From an uncultured Litoreibacter sp. (GTDB lineage: Bacteria; Pseudomonadota; Alphaproteobacteria; Rhodobacterales; Rhodobacteraceae): a stretch of 64,000 nucleotides of DNA. The notes under the pieces are model-generated. The model did not search any database. It had not been told where the DNA came from and was given only the letters and a program-made list of their open reading frames with translations. Of the stretch, positions 36,748-46,032 are shown piece by piece. The first letter of the stretch is position 1, and each line of letters opens with the position of its first letter. The translations under genes and the position numbers were made by a program. The stretch lies in contig NZ_CANKWO010000001.1 in NCBI RefSeq assembly GCF_947487515.1, positions 558,001 to 622,000 of the forward strand. Reading direction: 5' to 3'.

Positions 36748-36861
36748 CAGTAACTCCTAGTTCGGCCGGCCTAGCTAGACCGTCGGGGGGATGAGAATGT
36801 TGAACAAACACAAGTACAGCGGGTAAACCTGTGGGTACAGGGGCAAACAATGTTCGATCCC

Positions 36862-37509
36862 TTATGGCAGGCCTAACCCGCGAAACCGAGGAAAATCTTC
36901 GTATCTGGCAGACCGCTGCGCCTGTGTCTCTTCCGGTTCGCGACCAGCGGCCAACAATTTGCCCCGCGGGGCGATGTAGCTGGAAATCGTGCGACGCGGC
37001 GTTGGTTCCCACGTCAGGTTAAACGCCGCCAGCTTTGGAAAAAACCATTGTTCCGAATATGGCAAATGATCATGTATCCAATAGGCCAAATCGCGCCAAT
37101 CTCGCCCCTGCGCATATTGATCCGCAAACCAAGGAATGACGATCGTGGCCCCACCGATGGGGGCAACCGCCGAGCGGTCCCAAATGTGGCATTCACCAGG
37201 GTAATCATTGCGCGCGCAGTTCAGTTTGTTCTCGTTTCCAAACCTGTTCAACGTCGCAGAGCGATACCCAGAGCGCACCGTGACACAGCCAAAGGTTTCA
37301 TGCAGCGGATCCAACAGCTCTGTGCAAAATGCCCGCCCGACCTGCAGTGTCAGCTCTATGTTTTCGGGGATATTTTGCAACTGGTGAAAATTCGCAATTT
37401 CAGAATACAAAAACTCGCGCATGAAGAAATACTTGGACAAGCGTTCGCGGCCCAAGGTCTCCAACGACCACATTGATGCCGGCTTACGGCGTACCATCGG
37501 ATGTACCAT
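36862..37509 (-). CDS. Peptidase M15-like protein (D-Ala-D-Ala carboxypeptidase-like), unusual
   Basis: 215 residues from ATG 37509. The segment FGCVTVRSGYRSATLNRFGN, then ECHIWDRSA and WIHDHLPYSEQWFF, recalls the GYRS...SxHxxGxAxD...H layout of M15/VanY-like zinc peptidases, with candidate ligands His (CHIWD), Asp and a later His. The spacing and context of the ligands differ from standard M15, so activity is uncertain. No signal peptide is visible, odd for a cell-wall enzyme. The frame is open to 37695 within the VOC gene; ATG 37509 overlaps that gene's last 26 bp. Confidence 0.72.
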   Translation of the reverse strand: MVHPMVRRKPASMWSLETLGRERLSKYFFMREFLYSEIANFHQLQNIPENIELTLQVGRAFCTELLDPLHETFGCVTVRSGYRSATLNRFGNENKLNCARNDYPGECHIWDRSAVAPIGGATIVIPWFADQYAQGRDWRDLAYWIHDHLPYSEQWFFPKLAAFNLTWEPTPRRTISSYIAPRGKLLAAGREPEETQAQRSARYEDFPRFRGLGLP

Positions 37510-37936
37510 AGCCGTTCCACCGAAACGCCCCATCCGTGTCTCGCAGCGGCGAGAACGGGTTATATGCGACTTCCCAGACATGGCCGTCCAGATCGCTGAA
37601 ATAGCCGTGATGCCCCCCCCAAAACACATCTTGGGCAGGCTTGAGAACCTTGCCCCCTGCCCGTTCCGCATCAGCAAGCACCTGAGCAACCTCACCCTTT
37701 TCGCGAACGTTATGCGCCAGCGTCACCCCAGAGAACCCGCCGATGCCCGCCACATCGATGCCAAGCTCCTTCGCCAATCCGGACGCGGAATACAGCCCCA
37801 ATGTCTGCCCGACCATATCAAATGCCACAACGCCATCCGGACTTGGGGTTCGCGTCCAGCCAAGTGCTTCGTAAAAATCGGCGGCAAGCGTCAGATCGGC
37901 CACAGCCAATGTGATCAGCGAAATCCGTTGTTCCAA
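37484..37936 (-). CDS. VOC (glyoxalase/bleomycin resistance fold) protein
   Basis: 150 residues, two beta-alpha-beta-beta-beta modules: ISLITLAVADLTLAADFYEA-LGW at the start and GGHHGYFSDLDGHVWEVAYN near the end. These are typical single-domain VOC proteins, which bind metals and act as isomerases, dioxygenases or drug binders. Substrate unknown. It follows directly on the hydrolase stop (0 bp) and overlaps the M15-like gene. Confidence 0.9.
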   Translation of the reverse strand: MEQRISLITLAVADLTLAADFYEALGWTRTPSPDGVVAFDMVGQTLGLYSASGLAKELGIDVAGIGGFSGVTLAHNVREKGEVAQVLADAERAGGKVLKPAQDVFWGGHHGYFSDLDGHVWEVAYNPFSPLRDTDGAFRWNGYGTSDGTP

Positions 37937-38917
37937 TTACAGGTCCTCCATCCAATCCTTGATCAACGCGACCGTGCCGTCTGTCTGTGCGGGGCTTAAG
38001 ATGTCGCCTGCGATCACGTGGTTGAACGGATCATCATCGCCGGTGAGCTTTCGCGGGGCCAAGGTGACCGCTCCGCCCCATTTTGTCGAGATCGCACGGG
38101 TGGTTTCTGCCGACACCACTGCATCCTCGTCGGAAAACACCATCAGGACCGGCGTCGTAACCTTGGCGTAATCCGTTTCACGGGCATGTTTCACCAGCGC
38201 CATCATCGGGACCAGCGCCGTGGTGGGATAGAGCGTCGTCCAATATTTTGCGTGCCCCTCATTTTCGGGATCAAAGCTACGTTCGGCCCCTGCGACAAGC
38301 GCCGCCCAACTGCGCGCCAGAGGCCACTCCAATAAGGTCGCCGCAGGGGAGCGTACGCGGAAATTCGGCGACACCATCACAATACCTTTGACCTGCTTCA
38401 TTAGCGCCGGATTGGTCGCCGCAATCGCCGTCGCGGTCCCCCCTGTGGACGTCGAGATAACGATCACCTCCTCGCCAATACGCCTGCCAATGGCGAGCGC
38501 TTCTGCGGTGTCCTCTATCCAGTCCCCTGCAACGGTTTCCACCATCGCCAAACCACCACGCCCATGCCCTGTAATACGAGTATAAAACAGGTTCGCACCA
38601 AGCTGCGTTGCCAGCATATCCGGCACGGGCCTGATTTCTTCAGACGTCGCGGAAAACCCATGAATGTAGACAATCGACAGCGACGTCTTTGCCCCGGCCT
38701 CGCCAGCCCAAATGATGCGTTTCTCGACCCCTTGGGTGATGTCATCAAAGGGCGCTTCAACCGCCTTAAGATATGCATCAAGATCATCCCCTAAAGCGCT
38801 CTCTTGAAATGATATTTCCACGTCGACGGGTTCACGAGGCGCAAACAGCCACACGGCAAGACCGATCCCCACCAGCAACAGCAATACGCGGCCAAGCCAT
38901 TTGCCAAAAGCCTGCAT
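37937..38917 (-). CDS. Membrane-anchored alpha/beta hydrolase
   Basis: 326 residues. An N-terminal hydrophobic anchor (LGRVLLLLVGIGLAVWLFA) is followed by the hydrolase domain: SIVYIHGFSATSEEIRPVPD (oxyanion region), elbow VIVISTSTGGTATAIAATNP with Ser, an acid in LMVFSDEDAVVSAE and a late histidine in DPFNHVIAGDI. The elbow is STSTG rather than a standard GxSxG, so the nucleophile assignment is an inference. Its start overlaps the stop of the next hydrolase gene by one base. Confidence 0.85.
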   Translation of the reverse strand: MQAFGKWLGRVLLLLVGIGLAVWLFAPREPVDVEISFQESALGDDLDAYLKAVEAPFDDITQGVEKRIIWAGEAGAKTSLSIVYIHGFSATSEEIRPVPDMLATQLGANLFYTRITGHGRGGLAMVETVAGDWIEDTAEALAIGRRIGEEVIVISTSTGGTATAIAATNPALMKQVKGIVMVSPNFRVRSPAATLLEWPLARSWAALVAGAERSFDPENEGHAKYWTTLYPTTALVPMMALVKHARETDYAKVTTPVLMVFSDEDAVVSAETTRAISTKWGGAVTLAPRKLTGDDDPFNHVIAGDILSPAQTDGTVALIKDWMEDL

Positions 38918-39657
38918 TACACCCGCCCCAAAACATCAGCCACTGCAATCTCAATCATCTCCAACGCTGCCTCATCAGAGAACCGGTGATCCGCCCCTTT
39001 GAGCAGGGTCAATTGCATGTCCGGCCCGCTGGCATGTTCAAACAAGCGCTGCGCCACAGACATATCCACATCTGCATCCGCCGATCCTTGCAAAAAGCGG
39101 GTCGGAAAGGGCAAGGGTAGCGGCGCGCGCAACACCAGATTGTCGCGCCCCTCCTCAATCAACCGCTTGGTGATGATATAGGGCTCGCCATAGTCTGACG
39201 GCAAGGCCAGCTGCCCTGTCTCCAGCTCGGACTTTTGGGCGTCGGTAAAGCTGCCCCACATGCTGTCTTCGGTAAAATCAGGAGCCGCCGCAATTGTGAC
39301 CAGACCCGCGATCCGCTCGGGGATGCGTTTGGTCATAAGCAGTGAAATCCATCCGCCCATGGAAGATCCGACAAGCACCTGCGGCCCCTTGGTCAGGGCC
39401 TCTATTGCGTCTTGGGCATCTTGCGCCCAATCGCCAATTGCACCGTCTTCGAATGCGCCTGAGGACTCCCCATGCCCCGAATAATCGAACCGCAAAAACG
39501 CGCGGCCCTGCGCCTTGGCCCATGCTTCGAGATGCACAGCCTTTGTGCCGCCCATATCGGATTTGAAGCCCCCTATGAACACCACTCCGGGGCCTGTCCC
39601 ACCCGTTTTATGGAAGGCGATGCGGCGGCCTGAGGCCGTTTCTAGATAGTCAGGCAT
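38917..39657 (-). CDS. Alpha/beta hydrolase
   Basis: 246 residues. Landmarks are GPGVVFIGGFKSDMGGTKAV, FDYSGHGESSGAF, nucleophile elbow LVGSSMGGWISLLMTKR, acid in LQGSADADVDMSVAQ and histidine in LKGADHRFSDEAALE. It is of the size and type of acyl-thioesterase/peptidase-like hydrolases. ATG 39657 has GGAGG at proper spacing, preferred to the longer frame at 39684. First gene of a five-gene minus-strand run ending with the M15-like gene; divergent from thrS by 212 bp. Confidence 0.92.
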   Translation of the reverse strand: MPDYLETASGRRIAFHKTGGTGPGVVFIGGFKSDMGGTKAVHLEAWAKAQGRAFLRFDYSGHGESSGAFEDGAIGDWAQDAQDAIEALTKGPQVLVGSSMGGWISLLMTKRIPERIAGLVTIAAAPDFTEDSMWGSFTDAQKSELETGQLALPSDYGEPYIITKRLIEEGRDNLVLRAPLPLPFPTRFLQGSADADVDMSVAQRLFEHASGPDMQLTLLKGADHRFSDEAALEMIEIAVADVLGRV

Positions 39658-39869
39658 GGGGCCTCCGTCAAAATTGTTTGGCACAAGCTAGCGAATGCGG
39701 TTTGAGTTGCAACCGAAAGCCTACCGCATGATCTAGCAATGAAACCGCCCCTTTCAACCAAATAGCGTGCATCCTTGCTTGACCTTCGCGCAAGCTCCGG
39801 CCAAATACCCCCTACACATAACCCGCAACCGGGCGTTCCGTGGGCGCCAAACTGACGAGGAGCCAACAT

Positions 39870-41816
39870 ATGGCCTCTATCTCCCTGACCTTTCCTGACG
39901 GCAATTCGCGCGACTTTGAAGCTGGTGTCACCCCTGCTGAAGTTGCCGCCTCCATCGCGTCGTCGCTTGAGAAAAAGGCGATCTCTGCCACTGTAAACGG
40001 CGAGCATCATGACTTGGCGTGGCCGATCGAGGCCGACGCGCAAATCGCGATCAACACCATGAAGGACGAGGCCCCAGCACTGGAACTGATCCGCCACGAT
40101 CTGGCGCATATCATGGCCCGCGCAGTACAAGCTCTATGGCCGGACGTGAAGGTCACCATCGGGCCGGTTATCAAGAATGGCTGGTACTACGACTTTGACC
40201 GAAAAGAGCCCTTCTCCAGCGAAGACCTCGGCGCCATCGAGAAGAAGATGAAGGAAATCATCAACCTTCGCGACCCAGTGCGCACAGAAATCTGGGACCG
40301 CGCGCGCGCGGTGAAGTTCTACGAGGACAACAACGAGCCCTATAAAGTCGAGCTGATCGAAGCCATTCCGGGCGATGAACCTTTGCGCATGTATTGGCAC
40401 GGCGACTGGCAAGACCTATGCCGTGGCCCACATTTGCAGCACACCGGACAAGTCCCAGCTGACGCGTTCAAACTGATGTCTGTGGCGGGGGCCTACTGGC
40501 GCGGCGACAGTGATCGCGCAATGCTGCAACGTATCTATGGCGTGGCGTTCCAGAACAAAGAGAAGCTCAAAGAACACCTCCATTTCCTTGAGGAAGCCGA
40601 AAAACGTGACCACCGCAAATTGGGCAGCGAGATGGACCTGTTCCACATGCAAGCCGAAGCCCCAGGTCAGGTGTTTTGGCATCCGAATGGCTGGACCGTT
40701 TACACAGAACTGCAAGACTACATGCGCCGCCAGCAACGCAAAGGCGGCTACGTCGAGGTGAACACCCCGCAGGTCGTTGACCGCAAGCTGTGGGAGGCCT
40801 CCGGCCATTGGGACAAGTATCAGGAAAACATGTTCATCGTCGAAGTTGACGAAGAGCATGCCCGCGAAAAATCCGTGAATGCCCTTAAGCCGATGAACTG
40901 CCCCTGCCACGTTCAGATTTTCAACCAAGGCTTGAAATCCTACCGCGACCTGCCGCTGCGGATGGCCGAGTTCGGCTCTTGTGCACGCTATGAGCCGTCC
41001 GGCGCGCTGCATGGCATCATGCGGGTGCGCGGGTTTACCCAAGACGATGGTCACATCTTCTGTTCAGAAGACCAGATTGAAGCCGAAACAAAGATTTTCA
41101 TCGATTTCCTGTCCAAGGTCTATGCGGACCTCGGCTTTAACGACTGGACGATTAAGCTATCGACTCGTCCGGAAAAGCGGGTCGGCTCCGACGAAACTTG
41201 GGACCGTATGGAAGCCGCCCTTGGGGATGCGTGTAAGGCCGCTGGTCACGACTTTGAAATCTTGGAGGGCGAAGGCGCCTTTTATGGTCCGAAGCTAGAG
41301 TTCACGCTGACCGACGCAATTGGCCGGAACTGGCAGTGCGGCACCTTGCAGGTTGATGCCAATACGCCCGGGCGTTTGGAATCCACCTATATCGGTGCGG
41401 ATGGTGAGAAGCATGAGCCGGTCATGCTGCACCGTGCGACGTTGGGCTCCTTCGAGCGGTTTATCGGCATCCTCATTGAGGAGCATTCCGGAAAGCTGCC
41501 GTTCTGGCTGGCTCCGCGTCAGGTGGTGGTCGCCTCGATCATCTCGGATGCAAACGACTATGTGATTGAAACCGTTGCAAAACTAAAGGCCGCTGGCATT
41601 CGCGCCGAGGCAGATATCCGCAACGAGAAGATCAACTACAAGGTGCGGGAGCACTCGGTTGGCAAGGTGCCGGTCATCTTGGCGGTCGGGAAAAAGGAAG
41701 TCGAAGACGGCACAGTGACCCTGCGCCGCCTTGGTGAAAAGCAGACATCTGTGGTGGATGCGGCAACGTTGATTGCGGATCTCAAGCTGGAGGCCTGCCC
41801 TCCCGATCTCAGGTAA
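39870..41816 (+). CDS. thrS: Threonyl-tRNA synthetase
   Basis: 648 residues, class II synthetase. TGS domain at the N-terminus ([20 protein letters not shown]), editing/SAD domain with [20 protein letters not shown], catalytic core with [10 protein letters not shown] (zinc Cys) and [10 protein letters not shown], motif 3 and [10 protein letters not shown], then the anticodon-binding domain ([20 protein letters not shown]). The longer frame begins at 39840, but ATG 39870 with GAGGAGCC ahead fits the family. It ends in an 8-bp convergent overlap with the ArsC-like gene. Confidence 0.98.
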   Translation: MASISLTFPDGNSRDFEAGVTPAEVAASIASSLEKKAISATVNGEHHDLAWPIEADAQIAINTMKDEAPALELIRHDLAHIMARAVQALWPDVKVTIGPVIKNGWYYDFDRKEPFSSEDLGAIEKKMKEIINLRDPVRTEIWDRARAVKFYEDNNEPYKVELIEAIPGDEPLRMYWHGDWQDLCRGPHLQHTGQVPADAFKLMSVAGAYWRGDSDRAMLQRIYGVAFQNKEKLKEHLHFLEEAEKRDHRKLGSEMDLFHMQAEAPGQVFWHPNGWTVYTELQDYMRRQQRKGGYVEVNTPQVVDRKLWEASGHWDKYQENMFIVEVDEEHAREKSVNALKPMNCPCHVQIFNQGLKSYRDLPLRMAEFGSCARYEPSGALHGIMRVRGFTQDDGHIFCSEDQIEAETKIFIDFLSKVYADLGFNDWTIKLSTRPEKRVGSDETWDRMEAALGDACKAAGHDFEILEGEGAFYGPKLEFTLTDAIGRNWQCGTLQVDANTPGRLESTYIGADGEKHEPVMLHRATLGSFERFIGILIEEHSGKLPFWLAPRQVVVASIISDANDYVIETVAKLKAAGIRAEADIRNEKINYKVREHSVGKVPVILAVGKKEVEDGTVTLRRLGEKQTSVVDAATLIADLKLEACPPDLR

Positions 41817-42117
41817 GCAAAGCCTGCACATCCTTGCCCCACCCCAAATGAAGCGTTCCGTTGTCAATGACGGGGCGCTTCATAAGTGTTGGATGTGCCA
41901 GAAGTTGCTCTAACGGGTCGGCCGCGCGCTCGGCGTCCGACATCCCGCGCCAAGTGGTAGAGCGCGTGTTCACCAATGCAGCGCCAAAAACCTCCAAGAA
42001 TCGGGCCAGTTCGCTGCGGTCCAACGGGGTGGCGCGAACGTCGATAAATTCGGCGTTTGGCAATGCTTTGAGGGCCTTGCGGCAGGTGTCGCAGGTTTTG
42101 ATGCCATAGAGTTTCAT
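41809..42117 (-). CDS. ArsC/Spx-family (thioredoxin-like) reductase
   Basis: 102 residues. CxxC at the N-terminus ([16 protein letters not shown]), central [20 protein letters not shown], and [25 protein letters not shown] as in ArsC/YffB proteins. The catalytic arginine (KRPV) is present. YffB-like proteins are of unknown electron transfer role and do not necessarily reduce arsenate; no ars genes are near. Converges with thrS. Confidence 0.9.
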   Translation of the reverse strand: MKLYGIKTCDTCRKALKALPNAEFIDVRATPLDRSELARFLEVFGAALVNTRSTTWRGMSDAERAADPLEQLLAHPTLMKRPVIDNGTLHLGWGKDVQALLT

Positions 42118-42404
42118 GCGGTTTTCCTTTTCGATTCCGGTCGGTTTATGGGCATGTTCACGAAATATGTCCAGAATTCGCCCATATGAAAACCATGCGT
42201 ATCAATAACTTACCTTCCGAACGGGTGCCGAAAAACGCCGAATGAATATCAGTCATTGAAGTTTTAAAAAGCAGGTCTAATCTATTGCTTGTGAGACAGA
42301 CTTTGCGTTTCGGCCTTCTTCTACGGAGCAGACCACTAAACTTGAAGACACTGCTACACCACCCCGCCGCAAACCCGCGGGCGGATACTAGAAGGAGACA
42401 CGGA

Positions 42405-42614
42405 ATGGCCACTGGCACCGTAAAATGGTTCAACACCACCAAAGGCTTCGGCTTTATCGCACCCGACGATGGCGGCAAGGACGTCTTCGTGCATATTTCA
42501 GCCGTTGAGCGCGCTGGTCTGACCGGCCTGCGCGACGACCAGAAAATCCAGTACGAGATGATCGAAGGCCGCGACGGCCGCGCGTCAGCTGGCGATCTGG
42601 TAGCACTTGATTAA
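42405..42614 (+). CDS. Cold-shock domain protein
   Basis: 69 residues, single OB fold. RNP1 KGFGFIAP and RNP2 VFVHISAVE are intact; it starts MATGTVKWFN after a strong AGAAGGAGA. It binds single-stranded RNA as a chaperone. The 287-bp region upstream (42118-42404) holds no gene and probably includes a long untranslated leader, as usual for cold-inducible csp genes. A strong terminator follows within 25 bp. Confidence 0.96.
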   Translation: MATGTVKWFNTTKGFGFIAPDDGGKDVFVHISAVERAGLTGLRDDQKIQYEMIEGRDGRASAGDLVALD

Positions 42615-42637
42615 TATTTGAATGCTCTAAAACATGG

Positions 42638-42667
42638 AAAAGCCCGCTTATTTTGGCGGGCTTTTTT
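42638..42667 (+). terminator. Rho-independent terminator of the cold-shock gene
   Basis: Ten-bp stem (AAAAGCCCGC, GCGGGCTTTT) with an 8-nt loop and a T run. The stem is 42638-42647 and 42656-42665. Confidence 0.93.
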
Positions 42668-42764
42668 GTTGGGGTTTTGAGCGGGGTTTGCCGGTCGGCA
42701 AAGCGTCGGCAAAACGTTGGGCAAGCTGTCGGCGGGTTTAATCCCCAAGCCTATCGAAATGGCA

Positions 42765-42823
42765 GCGCCCGAACCGAGGGGTGGGAGCGGAACGCGCCCG
42801 CCCCGTGGGGGCGGTTCGGGCGC
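42765..42823. repeat. Long inverted repeat between csp and the SIR2-like gene
   Basis: Perfect 12-bp arms GCGCCCGAACCG (42765-42776) and CGGTTCGGGCGC (42812-42823) enclose a 35-bp GC-rich centre that can pair further (CGCCCGCCCC against GGGGGCGG). It has no T run, so it does not look like a simple terminator. The gap 42615-42876 otherwise holds no gene, only imperfect GTCGGCAAA repeats near 42700. Confidence 0.85.
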
Positions 42824-42824
42824 G

Positions 42825-42843
42825 GCACGATCTTTGATCGTGC
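42825..42843. repeat. Second perfect inverted repeat next to the SIR2-like gene
   Basis: Perfect 8-bp arms GCACGATC and GATCGTGC with a 3-nt TTT centre, one base after the longer inverted repeat and 33 bp past the 3' end of the SIR2-like gene. Confidence 0.9.
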
Positions 42844-42876
42844 GAGGTAAGATAGTTGCACTATCCTATGCCTCAA

Positions 42877-43953
42877 CTAGATAGCACCGACCCAACTCGA
42901 ATAACTAGACGGTGGATCAGCAGTCAAGGTGCGCCAATGCTCTCGAAAGAACTGTTCACAGTACATATCCGATAGGATGATTTTCTCACCGTTTTCTTTA
43001 ACTCTAATGTTAAAGTTTTTTGCCAACTCATTCTTCACGGTACGTTGGTAGCTCGCCGACAATCCGCCTACAGTAGCGAGCACCTCGACATTTGGGTTGG
43101 CACGAACCTTGAGGAGTTCCAAATTTTGACGGTGAAAGGCTGAACCTAAAAATACAATCCGTTCTGCTTCCATCAAGTCCTTGTGCATCGCAGATTGCTT
43201 ATCTTGGTCACCCATACCTTGTGTAAATGTTCTAATTTCCGAAGCAGCTACGGCAAGACTGTCAGCCCTCACATTTCCGAAAGGAGCGGCTGCAGTATCA
43301 GAATTTTGCCAAGGTAGCCTTCCTGCAATTCCATACGGCCTGTGAACACGAAGATCTTGCACGTAATCTTGAACCAATTCCTCAGTCAAACCATAGTAAT
43401 TTGCGATCGATTTCGGGAGGTAATGCTCTAAGCAGCGATCATAATTAAATGAAACGAACGATAAGTTTTCGAAGATATTAGAAATATCTTCCCTCTTTCT
43501 ATTCTCGCAAATAATTTTCGTTAGGTGAGAGTACCAAGTCGATCCAAATTTCCTCAAGTCAATTTCATTAGAACGCTCGTGAGTTTCCTTAAAGAAGTGA
43601 CTTTGTTTCTCAGCGGAATGGATGGCTCTAACGATCCCTAACTTAGCTACAAGTTCAGTCTGAGCATCACCCAAGGCATCTACGATATTATCAATGGATA
43701 TTGCTTGTTTGGCCGATGCTATTATTTGATGAGCCGAATGCCTGTGACTATTGAACTTTTCTACCTCCCTTCCCTCGTTTAGCGAAATCTTCAGCGCTTC
43801 AGAAAGAGTGCGGTCACCACTCGTCTGGCCATTCCAGTCATACTTGAGATTGATAATCTTTGAGATATCTTCCAATAGGGCGTCCCCGACTGGAAGCCCC
43901 ACCTCGGCACTCGCCCCTGCCCCCAAGACAAAGAGTGTTTTCGCGCGAAACAC
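42877..43953 (-). CDS. Stand-alone SIR2-like protein, candidate NAD-consuming defence effector
   Basis: 358 residues. SIR2-type NAD pocket: TLFVLGAGASAEVGLPVGDA (residues 6-25), SFNYDRCLEH (168-177), VHRPYG (203-208, with the likely catalytic His204) and FLGSAFH (268-274). These are the motifs of SIR2_2-type domains used by bacterial immune effectors. No second recognisable domain. The DNA is AT-richer and its codon use differs from its neighbours, which suggests acquisition. GTG 43953 lies 3 nt after the thyX stop with GGAG in the end of thyX, so it is probably co-translated from the thyX transcript. No other defence genes adjoin. Confidence 0.82.
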   Translation of the reverse strand: MFRAKTLFVLGAGASAEVGLPVGDALLEDISKIINLKYDWNGQTSGDRTLSEALKISLNEGREVEKFNSHRHSAHQIIASAKQAISIDNIVDALGDAQTELVAKLGIVRAIHSAEKQSHFFKETHERSNEIDLRKFGSTWYSHLTKIICENRKREDISNIFENLSFVSFNYDRCLEHYLPKSIANYYGLTEELVQDYVQDLRVHRPYGIAGRLPWQNSDTAAAPFGNVRADSLAVAASEIRTFTQGMGDQDKQSAMHKDLMEAERIVFLGSAFHRQNLELLKVRANPNVEVLATVGGLSASYQRTVKNELAKNFNIRVKENGEKIILSDMYCEQFFREHWRTLTADPPSSYSSWVGAI

Positions 43954-43956
43954 CCG

Positions 43957-44865
43957 TCAGTCTCCAACAACCCCCATAAACTCCCGCCATTCACCTTTGG
44001 ACATGCCGGAAGTCTCTTGGGTGACGTCCTCGCCTTTCAGCATACGGCGCAGGCAGTCGACGCCTTTGCCGGAGAGTTGTGCGCCGCCCAGACGGTAGTC
44101 CTCGAACGCGGAATAGGCTGCGGGGACCCAATCGGCGACGACCTTACAAATCGCATCGGCATAGACGCGGATTTCGTATTGGGCGTGGCTGTCCGCGCGC
44201 AGGCGCAAGAAGTGGAACAGATTGTGGAGGTCCACCTTCCAGTACCACTGCGTATAGATGTTGGCGGGCAGGTTCATGCGGGCCAGCTCGCGGGCCAGTC
44301 CGTCTTGGCCGTCATCGGAGATCATCGCCTCGTAGTTATCATAGGCGCGGGTGCTGTCGGACTTGAGGATTTCCAGCACGCGTGCGGCCTCCTCGCCCTC
44401 CAGAATTTGACCGCGGCCTTGGTTGTTCACCACGGATTGCGCGTTGATATGCTCGGGCGCGGGAATGTAGAATTCGCGATCAAGGATGGAATAGCGGGCG
44501 GAGTATTCGTTGACGTTGGCCGTCCGGTGGCGGATCCACTGGCGCGCCACGAAGACGGGCAGTTTGACGTGCAGCTTGATCTCGCACATCTCGAACGGCG
44601 TGGAATGCCAGTGGCGCATCAGGTAGCGGATCAGGCCTTCGTCGTTTTGCACCGATTTGGTGCCCTTGCCGTAAGACACCCGCGCGGCCTGACAGATGGC
44701 GCTATCGTCGCCCATATAGTCGATGACGCGGATAAACCCGTGATCAAGGACCTCATGGGCGGTATACAAGTGCTGCTCCATCCCCGGCACTGTGGCGCGC
44801 ATCGTGGTGTTGGTTTGAGACCGCGCCTCAGCGATTTCCTGAGCTTGTTCGGTGGAAATAGGCAT
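43957..44865 (-). CDS. thyX: Flavin-dependent thymidylate synthase
   Basis: 302 residues. It makes dTMP from dUMP with methylenetetrahydrofolate and FAD/NADPH. The ThyX motif [14 protein letters not shown] is at 112-125. ATG 44865 has GGAGA at correct spacing, so the longer frame to 44931 is rejected. No thyA is present in the window. The SIR2-like gene follows after 3 nt; upstream a 252-bp gap (44866-45117) is shared with the divergent lipoprotein gene and contains TTGACT at 45040 without a convincing -10. Confidence 0.97.
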   Translation of the reverse strand: MPISTEQAQEIAEARSQTNTTMRATVPGMEQHLYTAHEVLDHGFIRVIDYMGDDSAICQAARVSYGKGTKSVQNDEGLIRYLMRHWHSTPFEMCEIKLHVKLPVFVARQWIRHRTANVNEYSARYSILDREFYIPAPEHINAQSVVNNQGRGQILEGEEAARVLEILKSDSTRAYDNYEAMISDDGQDGLARELARMNLPANIYTQWYWKVDLHNLFHFLRLRADSHAQYEIRVYADAICKVVADWVPAAYSAFEDYRLGGAQLSGKGVDCLRRMLKGEDVTQETSGMSKGEWREFMGVVGD

Positions 44866-45117
44866 ATGCGGTCTCCGGCGTATTAAGATTCGTGGACTGA
44901 AACCACATATTGCGTCGAAGGCGGGGGTCACATCAAGATGATGTTGCGGTTATCCACAAGGTAATGCCTATCCCTTTGAAACACGGGCGATTGTTTAGCA
45001 ACACTCGGCAAATTCACCAGCTTCTGCACGCCTGTGTCGTTGACTTTTAACCTTTCCCGACCGAGTTTCCGAACAAAACGCGCCCAAGTGCGCTTATTCG
45101 GGCAGTGAGATATAGCT

Positions 45118-46032
45118 ATGACATTTGATACAGCCGTGAAGGCATTTGGCATCCTTTCAATATCCGCACTGGTCGCTTGCGGCGGCGGCGGGTCGAACCC
45201 TGTCACGGGTGGCACAGTTGATACTGTTGTCGACCCCACTGATCCGAACACGGTCACCGGACAAAAGATCGCCTTCGACGAGTCTGTGGCATTGGTTGCC
45301 AACACGATGGAATTTGATGACCAAGGCACTGCTGACCCGTCAGATGACACGCTGAACATCAACAACATCCCATTTGACACCGAAACAGGGTTTTACAACA
45401 GAGCCGCTACCTTGCCCAATGGCTGGGGACTTTACGAGAGTGACGAGCGCGGCCAAAGCGGTCGCCTTAGATACTCCGCGATGTTCAACAGGTCTGCATC
45501 GGGTAACGTAGAAGGCGGTGTTGCCGCTTCTCCGGACTGGTTGGGGACCGCGAATAACGCCGGCGCATTGGTTCGCCGCAACAATTCCGCAATTTCACTG
45601 CCAGTGAACGGGATTATCCAATATACTGGCACCTATGGCGGCATCCGTGAATTGGACAATGACGTGGTCGGTGGCGCAGGGATTGAACTGGTCACGGGCG
45701 ACGCAAGTGTTCTGATCGACTTTGACGATTTTGACATAACCGGCGATATCGTGGGCTTCATCACCAACCGACAAGTATACGACGCGGATACGCAAGCTCT
45801 TCTGGGCACCTTGGCAAGTGTTTCATTGGCTGAGGCGTTTATCAACCGCACCGACGCGACCATCGACGAAAGTACAGCCGTTGCCGTTGACGGCACTTTG
45901 AACGGGACTTGGGAAGGCGTGTTTGGAGGGGCAAACGGAGAGGAAATCGCTGCTTATGTTATCCTCAACGGCACGACGCCGGTAACCGCTGCGGAAGTAC
46001 GCGAACTAGGTGTACTTCTGGTTGCTCAATAA
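45118..46032 (+). CDS. Surface lipoprotein, TbpB-like, probable Slam substrate
   Basis: 304 residues. Lipobox LVAC with Cys21 after a short signal peptide, then a Gly/Asn/Thr-rich handle with CGGGGSNPVTGG. The C-terminal part ends TLNGTWEGVFGGANGEEIAA-YVILNG, which matches the GxFxGpnaeE(A/I)xG signature of TbpB/HpuA-type beta-barrel domains of lipoproteins exported by Slam. The next gene, overlapping by 23 bp, is a Slam itself, so the pairing is strong. Ligand unknown; a metal or haem ligand would be an inference from the Neisseria examples. Confidence 0.85.
   Translation: MTFDTAVKAFGILSISALVACGGGGSNPVTGGTVDTVVDPTDPNTVTGQKIAFDESVALVANTMEFDDQGTADPSDDTLNINNIPFDTETGFYNRAATLPNGWGLYESDERGQSGRLRYSAMFNRSASGNVEGGVAASPDWLGTANNAGALVRRNNSAISLPVNGIIQYTGTYGGIRELDNDVVGGAGIELVTGDASVLIDFDDFDITGDIVGFITNRQVYDADTQALLGTLASVSLAEAFINRTDATIDESTAVAVDGTLNGTWEGVFGGANGEEIAAYVILNGTTPVTAAEVRELGVLLVAQ

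Noticed and set aside
42158-42478. 106-codon minus-strand frame in the csp leader
   Set aside because: It runs across the csp start and has no ribosome-binding site or composition of a gene; a long csp leader explains the space better.
42877-43953. SIR2-like gene as part of Thoeris, DSR or an Avs system
   Set aside because: No TIR, SLOG, HerA or STAND partner gene is adjacent; only thyX and a csp gene, so it is reported as stand-alone.
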